From an uncultured Clostridia bacterium (lineage in GTDB: Bacteria; Bacillota; Clostridia; Christensenellales; UBA1242): a stretch of DNA of 11,958 bases. A program made the position numbers and the translations under genes. Position 1 is the stretch's first letter. Every line of letters starts with the position of its first letter. The stretch is from positions 1 through 11,958 of the forward strand of contig CAMOHL010000009.1 of NCBI GenBank assembly GCA_946615295.1. Reading direction: 5' to 3'. Shown in pieces: positions 1 through 6,494 of the stretch. The notes under the pieces are model-generated. The model made no database searches and was not told the origin of the DNA. It worked only from the letters and a program-made list of their open reading frames with translations.

Positions 1-223
1 TAATCTATATTATAATACTAAATTATGTATTTAGCAAACAAAGAAAAATATTTTACTTAAAATAAACTGACCTTTCTACAAAATATTACTTGTCCAAAAA
101 AAATTTGAAATAATACTAATTTTTGAGTGAAAACTCTTACAATTGTCTATCAAAAAATATAAACCTATTTTATAAATATTATTGACTAATTTTATTTTTT
201 CAAATTCTGTCAATAATCAAAAT

Positions 224-1018
224 ATGAAAACCTTAAAAATTAGTTCCGTTTTTGATTTTGTGTTTGGAACAGCATTTGTGTTTTTGATAAGTTTTGTATG
301 GAGTAGATATTTTTTGCACGATATTTTTTTGACTATTTTTTTGAGTGGAATAATGACATTTTTGATTGTTACAATTTTTCACTTGATTAAAAAAATAAAA
401 TACAAAAATAAAGAGTTGTCCAGTGGTGAATTGAAATCAGCTCAAAACATTTCTACAAATTTTTTATTGATGACTGAACAACAAATCTTAAAAGAGTTTG
501 AAAAGTATTTGAGCAAAAAATATGAAGTCAAGCAAAAAAGTGATTTTATTGTTGTAAATGACACCATTTTGCGACCAATATTTTCTTGTTATGAAATATC
601 TGACAAAGAAATTTTGGAAAGTTACACAAAAACAAAATATATGAAAGCAAAAAAATTGATTGTTGTTTGCAAATCCTATTCACAAAAAGCAAAACAAATT
701 GCTAGCATTATTCAAGAAAAAAAAGTGATAATTCTTGATGAATTATCAGCTTATGAAAACATATACAAACCACTAAATTTCAAAGCAACAAACAATATCA
801 AAGAGATTAAAAACAAAAAAAATATCAACTATTACCTGGAATTTGCACTCAACAAAGACAGAACAAAAAACTACTTTTTGGTTTCAGTTTTTATGTTGAT
901 TGCTAGTTTTGTATTGAGATATAACTTATACTATCTTATCTTTGCCACAATCACAACATTTTTGGCACTATACTCTCACTTTAACAAGCGATTTAACAAG
1001 AAAAAAAGTTATTTGTGA
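224..1018 (+). CDS. Four-helix membrane protein of unknown function
   Basis: I do not recognise this gene as a named family. The 264-residue product has two hydrophobic helices near the N-terminus (about residues 9-30 and 33-54), a Lys-rich soluble domain of about 155 residues, and two more helices near the C-terminus (about 217-232 and 235-252), followed by a basic tail. Both ends of the soluble domain should therefore face the cytoplasm. Its later part alternates strand and helix (KLIVVCKSYS, a helix, then KVIILDE), which loosely recalls the second half of Mrr-like restriction-endonuclease folds. I see no convincing D-x(n)-ExK catalytic set, so this is only an inference. The start is uncertain: the frame is open back to a TTG at 182, but the ATG at 224 gives a more natural MKTLKISS beginning. 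Neither has a clear Shine-Dalgarno site. The gene converges on the protease gene at 1084 and is probably host. Confidence 0.6.
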   Translation: MKTLKISSVFDFVFGTAFVFLISFVWSRYFLHDIFLTIFLSGIMTFLIVTIFHLIKKIKYKNKELSSGELKSAQNISTNFLLMTEQQILKEFEKYLSKKYEVKQKSDFIVVNDTILRPIFSCYEISDKEILESYTKTKYMKAKKLIVVCKSYSQKAKQIASIIQEKKVIILDELSAYENIYKPLNFKATNNIKEIKNKKNINYYLEFALNKDRTKNYFLVSVFMLIASFVLRYNLYYLIFATITTFLALYSHFNKRFNKKKSYL

Positions 1019-1083
1019 TTTTGCTTTTTATACTTTGTGTTATTGTTTTATTTGAATAAAAACTAAAAAATCAATTTGCTTTT

Positions 1084-2235
1084 TTACTGCAATAGTTTTC
1101 CAACATTCAAAATCCCAAATCCTTCTTCATTTCGACCAATATTTAGTTGTTCACAAGAATTTATAATTTTTCTTTTAACTTCAAGTGGTGTCAAATATGG
1201 CTCTTTCTCAAACAAAAGAGCAACACTTCCTGCAACAATTGGAGTTGAAACACTCGTGCCACTCATTGTTGAATAGAACTTTTCAATACTATTTGTTGTG
1301 CTGACAATATCAACTCCACAAGCAACACAATCGGGTTTGAAAAAGTTTTTTGATGGCCCCCTACTTGAAAAGTTTGCAATTTTGAAATTCTTTTTTTCAA
1401 TATTTCCTTCTTTCCTGCCATCATCCAAAGCACCAACTGTTATAATTTTTCCACTTGAACCCGGACTCTTTATTGTTGACATTTCTGGCCCACTGTTGCC
1501 TGCTGCTGCAACAACCACAACTCCTGCATTCCAGAGTGCCTCTGCTCCTAACATAAGGGGGTCCCCTGCTTCTAGTGGTTCACTTCCAAAACTCATACAA
1601 ACAACTTTTATATTGTATTTTTGTCGGTTTTCATAAATCCACTGCATTGCATTCAAAATGGTTATAGAGCCCGTTTCTCCATTTTCATCAAGTGCCTTGC
1701 ACATAACAATATTGCAATTTGGAGCCACCCCCATATACTTTTTTCCACTAGAAAACCCGTTGCCAGCAATAACTCCACTAACAAATGTCCCATGTCCATT
1801 GTCATCATATGGAGTTTGTTTGTTGTTTACAAAATCTTTGAAGCAAACAATTCTATTTTTGAATGAACAAAAGTCAATATGTTCACAAATACCTGTATCA
1901 ATAACAGCAACACAAACACCGTTTCCACTCGAAAATTTTTGTGCATTTTCTATATTCATAACCGACCTTGTTTTGTCCATTTGTGCAAAAACTTTTGTTT
2001 CGCTTGATATGTAACTTACCTGTGTTAGATTTGAAAGATGAATAACATCTGTAAGTTTTGCATTGACACCAAATGCCTTTATAAACGGAAATTCTCTTAT
2101 GTCAAAATCAAAATTTTTTAGATATTTTTTTGCAAAATTATAGTTGTTTGCAAAGACAAGACAATCAACCCTTTGGCTTGAATTGCTGAATGTTTTGACC
2201 ATATTCAATAGTTTTTTATCAATTTTTTTTAACAT
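1084..2235 (-). CDS. Intracellular subtilisin-like (S8) serine protease, AprX-like
   Basis: This is an endopeptidase of the subtilase family. The triad is complete in the usual order: Asp113 in VIDTG, His148 in NGHGT, Ser328 in GTSVSTP, with oxyanion-hole Asn247 in AAAGNSGP. About 95 residues precede the catalytic domain and look like an inhibitory propeptide. No signal peptide is present, so the protein probably works in the cytoplasm, as Bacillus AprX and related intracellular subtilases are thought to. Length (383 residues) fits a single-domain subtilase without C-terminal extensions. The ATG at 2235 has a GGAG site 5 bases upstream. It lies 11 bases after the stop of the 112-residue gene on the same strand, so the two are very likely cotranscribed. 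Identification as an S8 protease is firm. The AprX assignment rests on architecture. Substrate is unknown. Confidence 0.95.
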   Translation of the reverse strand: MLKKIDKKLLNMVKTFSNSSQRVDCLVFANNYNFAKKYLKNFDFDIREFPFIKAFGVNAKLTDVIHLSNLTQVSYISSETKVFAQMDKTRSVMNIENAQKFSSGNGVCVAVIDTGICEHIDFCSFKNRIVCFKDFVNNKQTPYDDNGHGTFVSGVIAGNGFSSGKKYMGVAPNCNIVMCKALDENGETGSITILNAMQWIYENRQKYNIKVVCMSFGSEPLEAGDPLMLGAEALWNAGVVVVAAAGNSGPEMSTIKSPGSSGKIITVGALDDGRKEGNIEKKNFKIANFSSRGPSKNFFKPDCVACGVDIVSTTNSIEKFYSTMSGTSVSTPIVAGSVALLFEKEPYLTPLEVKRKIINSCEQLNIGRNEEGFGILNVGKLLQ

Positions 2236-2246
2236 AAAATCTCCAA

Positions 2247-2585
2247 CTATTTAATCAAATTTATTAGCTCATTGAATTTGTTTTTTTGACTTTCATCAAG
2301 CATTGGCAAAATTGTGTTTTGAATTTCTTTTATTTTTTCGTCATTCAAATTTCCATTCATCTTTTGTTTGTTTGCTTCTTTTAATAACTCTTCTGTGAGT
2401 TGATTTTGATTTAAGTTTTTGTATTTTTCAAGTTTTTGTTCCATATCTTTTTTGACTTCTTCATCAATATTTTCAATTTTTGTGTCATTTTTTTGGTTAA
2501 TTTTGCAATTTTTTTGCAAATTTTCATTGTTTTTTTGCAAATTTTCTATATTTTGATTATTTGAACAAAAATTACTAAAATTCAT
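2247..2585 (-). CDS. Small Asn/Lys/Gln-rich helical protein, operon partner of the protease
   Basis: Hypothetical protein of 112 residues with no recognised domain. Residues 1-45 are low-complexity, with repeated N-L-Q-K-N type units and probably disordered. The remainder is charged and predicted helical by eye, ending in a pattern (NGNLNDEKIKEIQ, then ILPMLDESQK) that looks like a small folded helical hairpin. It has no signal peptide or membrane segment. The ATG at 2585 follows an AAAGGAG site with a 5-base spacer, which makes the start firm. It is the first gene of a two-gene unit with the downstream subtilase, so a role as substrate, regulator or chaperone of that protease is conceivable but unsupported by sequence. 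It ends in TAG. Confidence 0.75.
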   Translation of the reverse strand: MNFSNFCSNNQNIENLQKNNENLQKNCKINQKNDTKIENIDEEVKKDMEQKLEKYKNLNQNQLTEELLKEANKQKMNGNLNDEKIKEIQNTILPMLDESQKNKFNELINLIK

Positions 2586-2610
2586 AATATCTCCTTTTTT
2601 TAACTAAATT

Positions 2611-2616
2611 ATTATA
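2611..2616 (-). promoter_or_regulatory. Possible -10 box for the 112-residue protein/protease operon
   Basis: On the minus strand this hexamer reads TATAAT, a perfect -10 match, 26 bases before the ATG at 2585. No good -35 hexamer is found 16-18 bases further upstream, and no extended TG motif precedes it, so in such AT-rich DNA it may be chance. The 67-base gap between the divergent starts at 2585 and 2653 must nevertheless hold the promoters of both genes. Confidence 0.3.
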
Positions 2617-2642
2617 TGACAGCATATATAAATATTGATACT

Positions 2643-2647
2643 AGGAG
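2643..2647 (+). promoter_or_regulatory. Ribosome binding site fixing the start at 2653
   Basis: AGGAG followed by a five-base T spacer and ATG at 2653. This decides against the upstream in-frame TTG at 2635, whose use would place the Shine-Dalgarno site inside the coding region. Confidence 0.75.
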
Positions 2648-2652
2648 TTTTT

Positions 2653-3081
2653 ATGATAAAAATAAATGGAGTCAAAGCAACCATACTAAATGAAGAAACT
2701 GAAAAACTAAACAGCACACCATCTATGAATCAAATTTTGGATAGAATGGAAAATACATATTTATCTAGAAACAGCACTCAAAACAACACCAATATTTTGA
2801 GCACCAGCACTGAATCGCAAAATGGCGACAATATGCTTTTTGTGTTGCTTCCAATGCTTATGCAAAAAAATAATGTTAATTCTTTTGGATTAGATAATCC
2901 TTTGATTAAGGAATTGTTAAAAAAAGTAAACAATCCAACGATTAAAAAAATTTTGGAGCTTATGCCAAAACTTTCAAAGGTTTCATCAGCAAGCAAAAAA
3001 GAAGAGAAAAAAGAAGAAAAAAAAATTGACTCTTTTGTTAGAACTGATGAAACAATAAAAACCAAAACAGATAATGAATAA
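2653..3081 (+). CDS. Hypothetical protein, 142 residues, Lys/Glu-rich tail
   Basis: No recognised family. The product starts MIKINGVKA, has an Asn/Ser/Thr-rich stretch (about residues 40-60), a short hydrophobic segment (MLFVLLPMLMQ) too short and isolated to be a confident membrane helix, a helical region, and a highly charged KKEEKKEEKK tail. It is probably soluble or peripheral. The start is set by AGGAG at 2643-2647. It is transcribed divergently from the 112-residue protein/protease pair and converges on the phage operon, and both sides share the bidirectional terminator at 3133-3159. Its position outside the phage operon suggests a host gene, but cargo of the element cannot be excluded. 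Confidence 0.65.
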   Translation: MIKINGVKATILNEETEKLNSTPSMNQILDRMENTYLSRNSTQNNTNILSTSTESQNGDNMLFVLLPMLMQKNNVNSFGLDNPLIKELLKKVNNPTIKKILELMPKLSKVSSASKKEEKKEEKKIDSFVRTDETIKTKTDNE

Positions 3082-3132
3082 TATCTAATATATTTATAAT
3101 GATTTATATTTACTATTTATTTTTGATTTAAA

Positions 3133-3159
3133 AAAAATGGGGACAAAATCCCCATTTTT
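3133..3159. terminator. Bidirectional intrinsic terminator between host gene and phage operon
   Basis: Perfect 11-bp inverted repeat: AAAAATGGGGA, loop CAAAA, TCCCCATTTTT. It has a GGGG/CCCC core with A/T runs on both sides, so a U-tract follows the hairpin in either direction (seven consecutive As at 3131-3137 on the plus strand give the minus-strand U run). It begins 1 base past the minus-strand holin stop (3161) and about 50 bases past the plus-strand gene end (3081). Confidence 0.92.
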
Positions 3160-3160
3160 C

Positions 3161-3481
3161 TTATTTACAATCTTTTTTGTTATTTGTCTTGTTTAAATCT
3201 TCTATGTTTTTATTTTGTTCTGCATTCAAATTTTCGTCTTGTTCGTTTGATAAAAACTGATTTATATCATCTTGGTCTGTATCATTATTTAGCTTGTCTA
3301 AATCGTGTGAAGATTTTAAAATACCAAACAATATCAATACTCCACAAATACTGTCAACAATTTTTGTGATATCTTGATTTTCAATTGAAAAACCAAGCAT
3401 CTTGCCCACATTGTCAACAACAAGTATAACCGCAGCAGTTACACTCATCCAAAAGGAATAACTTCTAAATTTTTACTTCAT
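3161..3481 (-). pseudogene. phi-LC3-type phage holin, interrupted by TAA at codon 3
   Basis: Small membrane protein of the phi-LC3 holin type, which would form membrane lesions to release or activate the lysin. From 3481 the frame reads ATG AAG TAA, then KFRSYSFW leading into MSVTAAVILVV. The K-x-R-x-x-x-FW lead and the GKMLGF and GVLILFGIL segments fit the family well, so the true ancestral start is 3481. That start has AAGGAG with a 5-base spacer, and its ATG overlaps the upstream stop as TGATG. The TAA at 3473-3475 differs by one base from TTA (Leu). The only usable start after it is ATG at 3448, giving a 95-residue product that keeps two hydrophobic segments (about residues 1-20 and 30-45) but lacks the conserved lead. 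The C-terminal half is Asn/Asp-rich. TAA ends other genes here, so read-through by an altered code is unlikely. A shortened holin made by reinitiation remains possible. Confidence 0.75.
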
Positions 3482-3750
3482 CAATTCTCCTTTTTTGTAT
3501 CTTCATGTTTTTTTGTGATGTTTTTTGATGAAGTTTTTGTTTTTTTGTTTTTATAAACAAAACTTTTGATTTCATCAATGTCTTCTCTTATTCCTTTCAC
3601 AATTCCCAAATGTGAAGTCAAATCTTTTATTGTTTGTTGATATTTTTGTTCTCTTTTTGTGCTATCTTTTATTACAAATACAAATAGTCCCAAAAACAGC
3701 ACAGCCCATAGACCACTATTCAATGCTAAATTTATAATATCATTCCACAT
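3481..3750 (-). CDS. BhlA/UviB-family holin-like protein
   Basis: 89 residues: a short N-terminus, one membrane helix (about residues 7-27, AVLFLGLFVFV), then a charged amphipathic stretch (KREQKYQQTIKDL, and GIREDIDEIKSFV) and a Lys/Thr-rich tail. A single N-terminal helix followed by KxREQKYQ and a predicted coiled coil is the signature of the BhlA/UviB family, found in Firmicutes phages and bacteriocin plasmids as holins or holin partners. The ATG at 3750 overlaps the previous gene's end by 11 bases and has only a weak upstream site, so translation is probably coupled. Its TGA stop overlaps the ATG of the next holin frame by one base. A two-holin arrangement ahead of a lysin is common, but no lysin follows here. 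Confidence 0.85.
   Translation of the reverse strand: MWNDIINLALNSGLWAVLFLGLFVFVIKDSTKREQKYQQTIKDLTSHLGIVKGIREDIDEIKSFVYKNKKTKTSSKNITKKHEDTKKEN
3487..3492 (-). promoter_or_regulatory. Ribosome binding site of the phi-LC3 holin frame
   Basis: On the minus strand AAGGAG stands 5 bases before the ATG at 3481. It lies in the last codons of the BhlA-like gene and points at a start codon followed two codons later by TAA. It shows that 3481, not 3448, was the original holin start. Confidence 0.75.
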
Positions 3751-4006
3751 TTTTATCTCTGTTTTTTAAATTTATTATAGAATCATAAAATTTTTTTTCT
3801 TCGATTTTGTTAAGAGTTTTTGAAAGATTTATATCTTCAACTTTGTTTTCTACAGGTTTTTCAATGTTTTGAATGATATCTTTCAAAACTTCTTTGTCAA
3901 TATATTCGTCAATCATATTCTTTTCTCCACTATTCAAAAGATTTTTTAAGTTCATTGCTCTAATTTCGTTTCTTATGTTGCCAAGTTTGATTTTATACAA
4001 ACTCAT
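3740..4006 (-). CDS. Small late-operon protein of unknown function
   Basis: 88-residue product, charged and mostly helical by eye (MIDEYIDKEVLKDIIQNIEK and similar), with no membrane segment, signal peptide or recognised motif. Position between the gp10-like protein and the holins suggests a small structural or assembly factor, but nothing in the sequence shows it. The frame is open to a TTG at 4024, but the ATG at 4006 has a GGTGG site 3 bases before it and overlaps the upstream stop (3993) by 14 bases, so I chose it. It overlaps the BhlA-like gene by 11 bases. Confidence 0.65.
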   Translation of the reverse strand: MSLYKIKLGNIRNEIRAMNLKNLLNSGEKNMIDEYIDKEVLKDIIQNIEKPVENKVEDINLSKTLNKIEEKKFYDSIINLKNRDKNVE

Positions 4007-5582
4007 TATCCACCAAATTTGCAATCAATTTAAGATTGCTAATATAGGCCTTTTCTGTTTCACTTGTGATTGAAATTCCAATACATTTACCTTTTATTCT
4101 AACTGGGACTCTTGAAATTATGTTTGAACCTTTTATATCAAACTCTCTTTTTTCATTTTCTGAAAAAACTGTAAGTTTTATGTCATATAACGACAACAAT
4201 GAAATTTCTTTTATGTATTTTATTTTGTTGCTATAACCCAAATCAGAAAAAGGTGATTGCCAAAATTTCGTTTGATTTGTGCCAAACATTTTTGCAGATT
4301 GTGAAAGTTGCCCAAGTCTATTTGAATATGTTCCATTGAAGCAAGCAATAAGTTTATCGGCTGACAAATATTGAATTGTGCAAAGGTCTATAACATCAAC
4401 ACCTCTGCAAATTGAATATTTGTTTGTTTGAGTGTCATACATAATAATTGCATTGTTTTTATATTCTCCACTTTCGCAACCAATTGTTTTGCCATCTCCA
4501 AAATTCAATCTACATGCCAAATAATACACTCCATTTCTGTATGAAGCAACTGCATTTTGATTTGAAACCCCCTCTAACATTCTGTTGAGTTTTAGTTTCA
4601 ACTTTTTTGCTGACACATTGTCAAACTCATAAATTCCATCTTTGCAAAGCACAAGTCCTCTATTGCCACAAACACAAGCAGTGTTTGCATAAATCCTGCT
4701 ACCAGAGAAAAGAAGATGAGAGAGATTGTAGCCAGTTAAACCATACCAATAAATTCTGCTAATACCAAAATCTCTAATAGCAAACAAATAGCCATTGAAT
4801 GTCAACAGTTTGTTGATATATCCTCTTTCTATATCAAAAGGAATTATCATTTTTGATTCTTCTGTAACTTCTTCTGTTTGTTCTTGACTTTGTTCTTGGT
4901 TTTGTTCTTGGTTTTGTTCCTGAACTTCTTCTTCCAAATCTTCCTCTTGCTCATCTTCCCAAGTCAAGAGATTTTTTGTGTCGGTAACTATTGTCAGTCT
5001 TTCGCCACAAGGGACGGCAAAAATTCTGTTTTTATATTCAATAAAGTCATAAATTTTAGGAATGTTTGGGTAAGAAATTGAATCAACATTGTTATTCCAA
5101 GTCTTTATGCCATCTGTTTCGTTATAAAACAAAATGCAATCTCTTTCACCATCAGTATAGTTTTTCATTTTTGGAGTTTCAGTGAACTCAGTGTTGACAA
5201 GTTTGACAAAAATTGGAGTTCCTGTCAACATTCCAAAATATGGTTTGTTGTCGCCTGATATATAAAATATTCTATCATTTCTTTTTCCAAATCTCTCGTT
5301 GTATTCCTTGAAATGTGCAACTTTTTTGAATGTTCCATCACTATCTTGATTGTTGAAAACAGCCGTTCTTTCAACACTGCCTTCATATTCATATTTTGGA
5401 ATAGTCAAATCTTCAAAACCCACACTTTCGGTCAAAACTCCATTTTTGTATTCAAAGTTGTAGGAATTTACTGATTTGTTAAAGTCAGTTATATTTTCAT
5501 CGGTTTCAACATCAATACCATTTGCAAAATCATAAATTGAAAATTCAATTTCGTTTGTCTTTGGATATTTTGTTTTTTTCAT
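3993..5582 (-). CDS. P22 gp10-like neck/tail stabilisation protein (beta-propeller-like)
   Basis: A 529-residue beta-rich virion protein, likely part of the neck/short-tail assembly that closes the portal after packaging. Repeated aromatic/glycine strand motifs such as YKNRIFAVPCGER, FNGYLFAIRDFGISRIYWYG, GLVLCKDGIYEF and YRNGVYYLACR look like propeller blades. The C-terminus (SPFSDLGYSNKIKYIKEISL) resembles gp10-type packed-DNA stabilisation proteins. The family name is an inference from pattern and from position after portal, coat and the adaptor-like gene. A Glu/Gln-rich low-complexity insert (about residues 210-245) interrupts a loop and is encoded partly by 12-bp repeats. The start at 5582 (ATG, in an ATGA overlap with the preceding TGA stop at 5579) is preceded by AAGGTGG. 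A GTG two codons upstream is less likely. Confidence 0.75.
   Translation of the reverse strand: MKKTKYPKTNEIEFSIYDFANGIDVETDENITDFNKSVNSYNFEYKNGVLTESVGFEDLTIPKYEYEGSVERTAVFNNQDSDGTFKKVAHFKEYNERFGKRNDRIFYISGDNKPYFGMLTGTPIFVKLVNTEFTETPKMKNYTDGERDCILFYNETDGIKTWNNNVDSISYPNIPKIYDFIEYKNRIFAVPCGERLTIVTDTKNLLTWEDEQEEDLEEEVQEQNQEQNQEQSQEQTEEVTEESKMIIPFDIERGYINKLLTFNGYLFAIRDFGISRIYWYGLTGYNLSHLLFSGSRIYANTACVCGNRGLVLCKDGIYEFDNVSAKKLKLKLNRMLEGVSNQNAVASYRNGVYYLACRLNFGDGKTIGCESGEYKNNAIIMYDTQTNKYSICRGVDVIDLCTIQYLSADKLIACFNGTYSNRLGQLSQSAKMFGTNQTKFWQSPFSDLGYSNKIKYIKEISLLSLYDIKLTVFSENEKREFDIKGSNIISRVPVRIKGKCIGISITSETEKAYISNLKLIANLVDNEFV
4878..4925 (-). repeat. Four 12-bp tandem repeats inside the gp10-like gene
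   Basis: Plus-strand units TTGTTCTTGACT, TTGTTCTTGGTT, TTGTTCTTGGTT and TTGTTCCTGAAC. The two middle copies are identical and the outer ones differ by two or three bases. On the coding strand the middle units give N-Q-E-Q, so copy-number change would stay in frame. They sit inside a longer acidic Glu/Gln-rich stretch. Confidence 0.9.
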
Positions 5583-6130
5583 AGCCACCTTCTACTCTTT
5601 AAACTGAAAACTTTGTTTTGTCTTTTTGCAATATCCATTGCCGATTCAAATCTACTATTCCAAAGTTCACTTTCACTATAGTTTCCTGAAATCAAACAAA
5701 ACTCACTTGCAACACCATAACAAACTGCAAAAATTGTTAATCTTGAATCAAAATCTGTTATTTCATCTCCAAGCTCAAAAATATCTGGCAAGAATTGATA
5801 ATGAATTTTATATTTTCCATTTGCAATATACAAGGTTTCTAATTCTATATTATAAGGTTTTTTTGTTTCAATTTTTTGCAACTTATAAAATGGTTTGGTT
5901 AGGTTTGAAAATTCAAATTCGCTATTTTCAACTTCAATCTCTTCGCAATATACCAATGGAAGATAATCTGTTGCAATATCACTCAAAACTTCGTTCATAG
6001 AACTCAAAATCAAATTTATGTCTTTTTTTGTTTGCAAATCCAAATTTTCATAGTCATCGAGGTCTGCATCCAACACATTTGAAAGTTGCAAATATGTTGC
6101 CACCTGCTTAATTATATTATTTACTCTCAT
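5579..6130 (-). CDS. Head-tail adaptor/neck-like phage protein
   Basis: 183 residues. The N-terminal part (about 1-55) is helical with an opening like those of phage head-completion proteins (MRVNNIIKQVATYL). The middle (about 60-115) is beta-rich (VENSEFEFSNL, then IANGKYKIHYQFLP), and the end is helical with a conserved-looking FAVCYGVASEFCLISG and a basic close ending in SRRWL. Gut-phage proteins with this plan lie next to capsid genes and are taken to be neck or adaptor proteins that join portal to tail, comparable in position to P22 gp4. That role is inferred from position and recalled family pattern. The ATG at 6130 follows AGGAG with a 5-base spacer and overlaps the previous stop by 14 bases. 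The downstream junction is an ATGA overlap. Confidence 0.75.
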   Translation of the reverse strand: MRVNNIIKQVATYLQLSNVLDADLDDYENLDLQTKKDINLILSSMNEVLSDIATDYLPLVYCEEIEVENSEFEFSNLTKPFYKLQKIETKKPYNIELETLYIANGKYKIHYQFLPDIFELGDEITDFDSRLTIFAVCYGVASEFCLISGNYSESELWNSRFESAMDIAKRQNKVFSLKSRRWL

Positions 6131-6434
6131 AAATTCTCCTATTTATATTTTCAATAGTTTTTTTGGTTTCATTTTTTTCAAGTTGTTCATTTGTTTTCTC
6201 AATTTCTTCAAATAGTTTTTTTCGGTTTTCAATTCTTGTCTTTCTCACAAACTCAACAGCTCTTGCATCTAAACTTGTGTATGGTATTGTCAATTCATAG
6301 TCATTTTTGTTTCTTTTGTAGTGCACTTCAAATTTTTTGCGAACGAAATTATAGACAACAAAATATTTTTTGTCTATTGATTTTATTCTTTTGACTATAT
6401 CAAAGACATCACTCTTAATTTCAATATAATTCAT
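6117..6434 (-). CDS. Conserved small phage protein downstream of the capsid gene
   Basis: 105 residues from the chosen start. The first half looks like a small alpha/beta fold (SDVFDIVKRIKSIDKKYFVVYNF, KKFEVHY, then LTIPYTSLDARAVEFVRKTR) and the second is a long charged helix, probably a coiled coil. I recall similar proteins beside capsid genes in Clostridia-type phages, without an assigned function. The start is open to question. The ATG at 6434 has no clear Shine-Dalgarno site. The in-frame ATG at 6467 has GGAG 8 bases upstream but would translate through a 9-bp hairpin and add the odd peptide MFCCGIFTKFI. A GTG at 6491 is also in frame. I prefer 6434 because the residues before it are encoded by the hairpin region. 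It overlaps the next gene by 14 bases. Confidence 0.7.
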   Translation of the reverse strand: MNYIEIKSDVFDIVKRIKSIDKKYFVVYNFVRKKFEVHYKRNKNDYELTIPYTSLDARAVEFVRKTRIENRKKLFEEIEKTNEQLEKNETKKTIENINRRIYESK

Positions 6435-6450
6435 AATAAATTTAGTGAAA

Positions 6451-6475
6451 ATACCACAACAAAACATTGTGGTAT
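6451..6475 (-). terminator. Hairpin after the capsid gene, possible partial terminator or start-site switch
   Basis: Perfect 9-bp stem ATACCACAA / TTGTGGTAT with a 7-base loop, followed on the minus strand by a short U run (6448-6451) and then CAC. It begins about 20 bases after the capsid stop (6495). The stem is strong for such AT-rich DNA but the U run is only four long, so it is probably leaky, or it may protect the capsid message from 3' decay. A GGAG (6476-6479) abuts the stem and an ATG (6465-6467) lies at the stem-loop border. Confidence 0.65.
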
Positions 6476-6494
6476 CTCCAACTAAAAACACTCC

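Noticed and set aside
1..181. TATAAT at 11-16 as a promoter for the gene at 224
   Set aside because: Its -35 would lie outside the window and it is about 200 bases from the start. TATAAT-like strings are common in this AT-rich stretch.
1046..1061. Inverted repeat TTTTAT / ATAAAA between the convergent genes ending at 1018 and 1084
   Set aside because: Only 6 A-T pairs with no U-tract beyond it in either direction. Expected by chance in this AT-rich DNA, so it is not called a terminator.
1018..1087. Two copies of a TTTGCTTTTT-like sequence near 1020 and 1077
   Set aside because: Short, A/T-dominated and imperfectly flanked. No sign of an att site or mobile-element repeat.
1298..2014. Overlapping plus-strand open frames opposite the protease gene
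   Set aside because: They lie antisense to an S8 protease with an intact triad, have Pro/Ser/Thr-rich or Cys-rich nonsense composition and no ribosome binding site.
3473..3475. Altered genetic code, with TAA read as sense in the holin
   Set aside because: TAA ends other clear genes here, including the capsid gene (6495-6497) and the protease gene (1084-1086). TAG and TGA also terminate genes, so the code looks standard.
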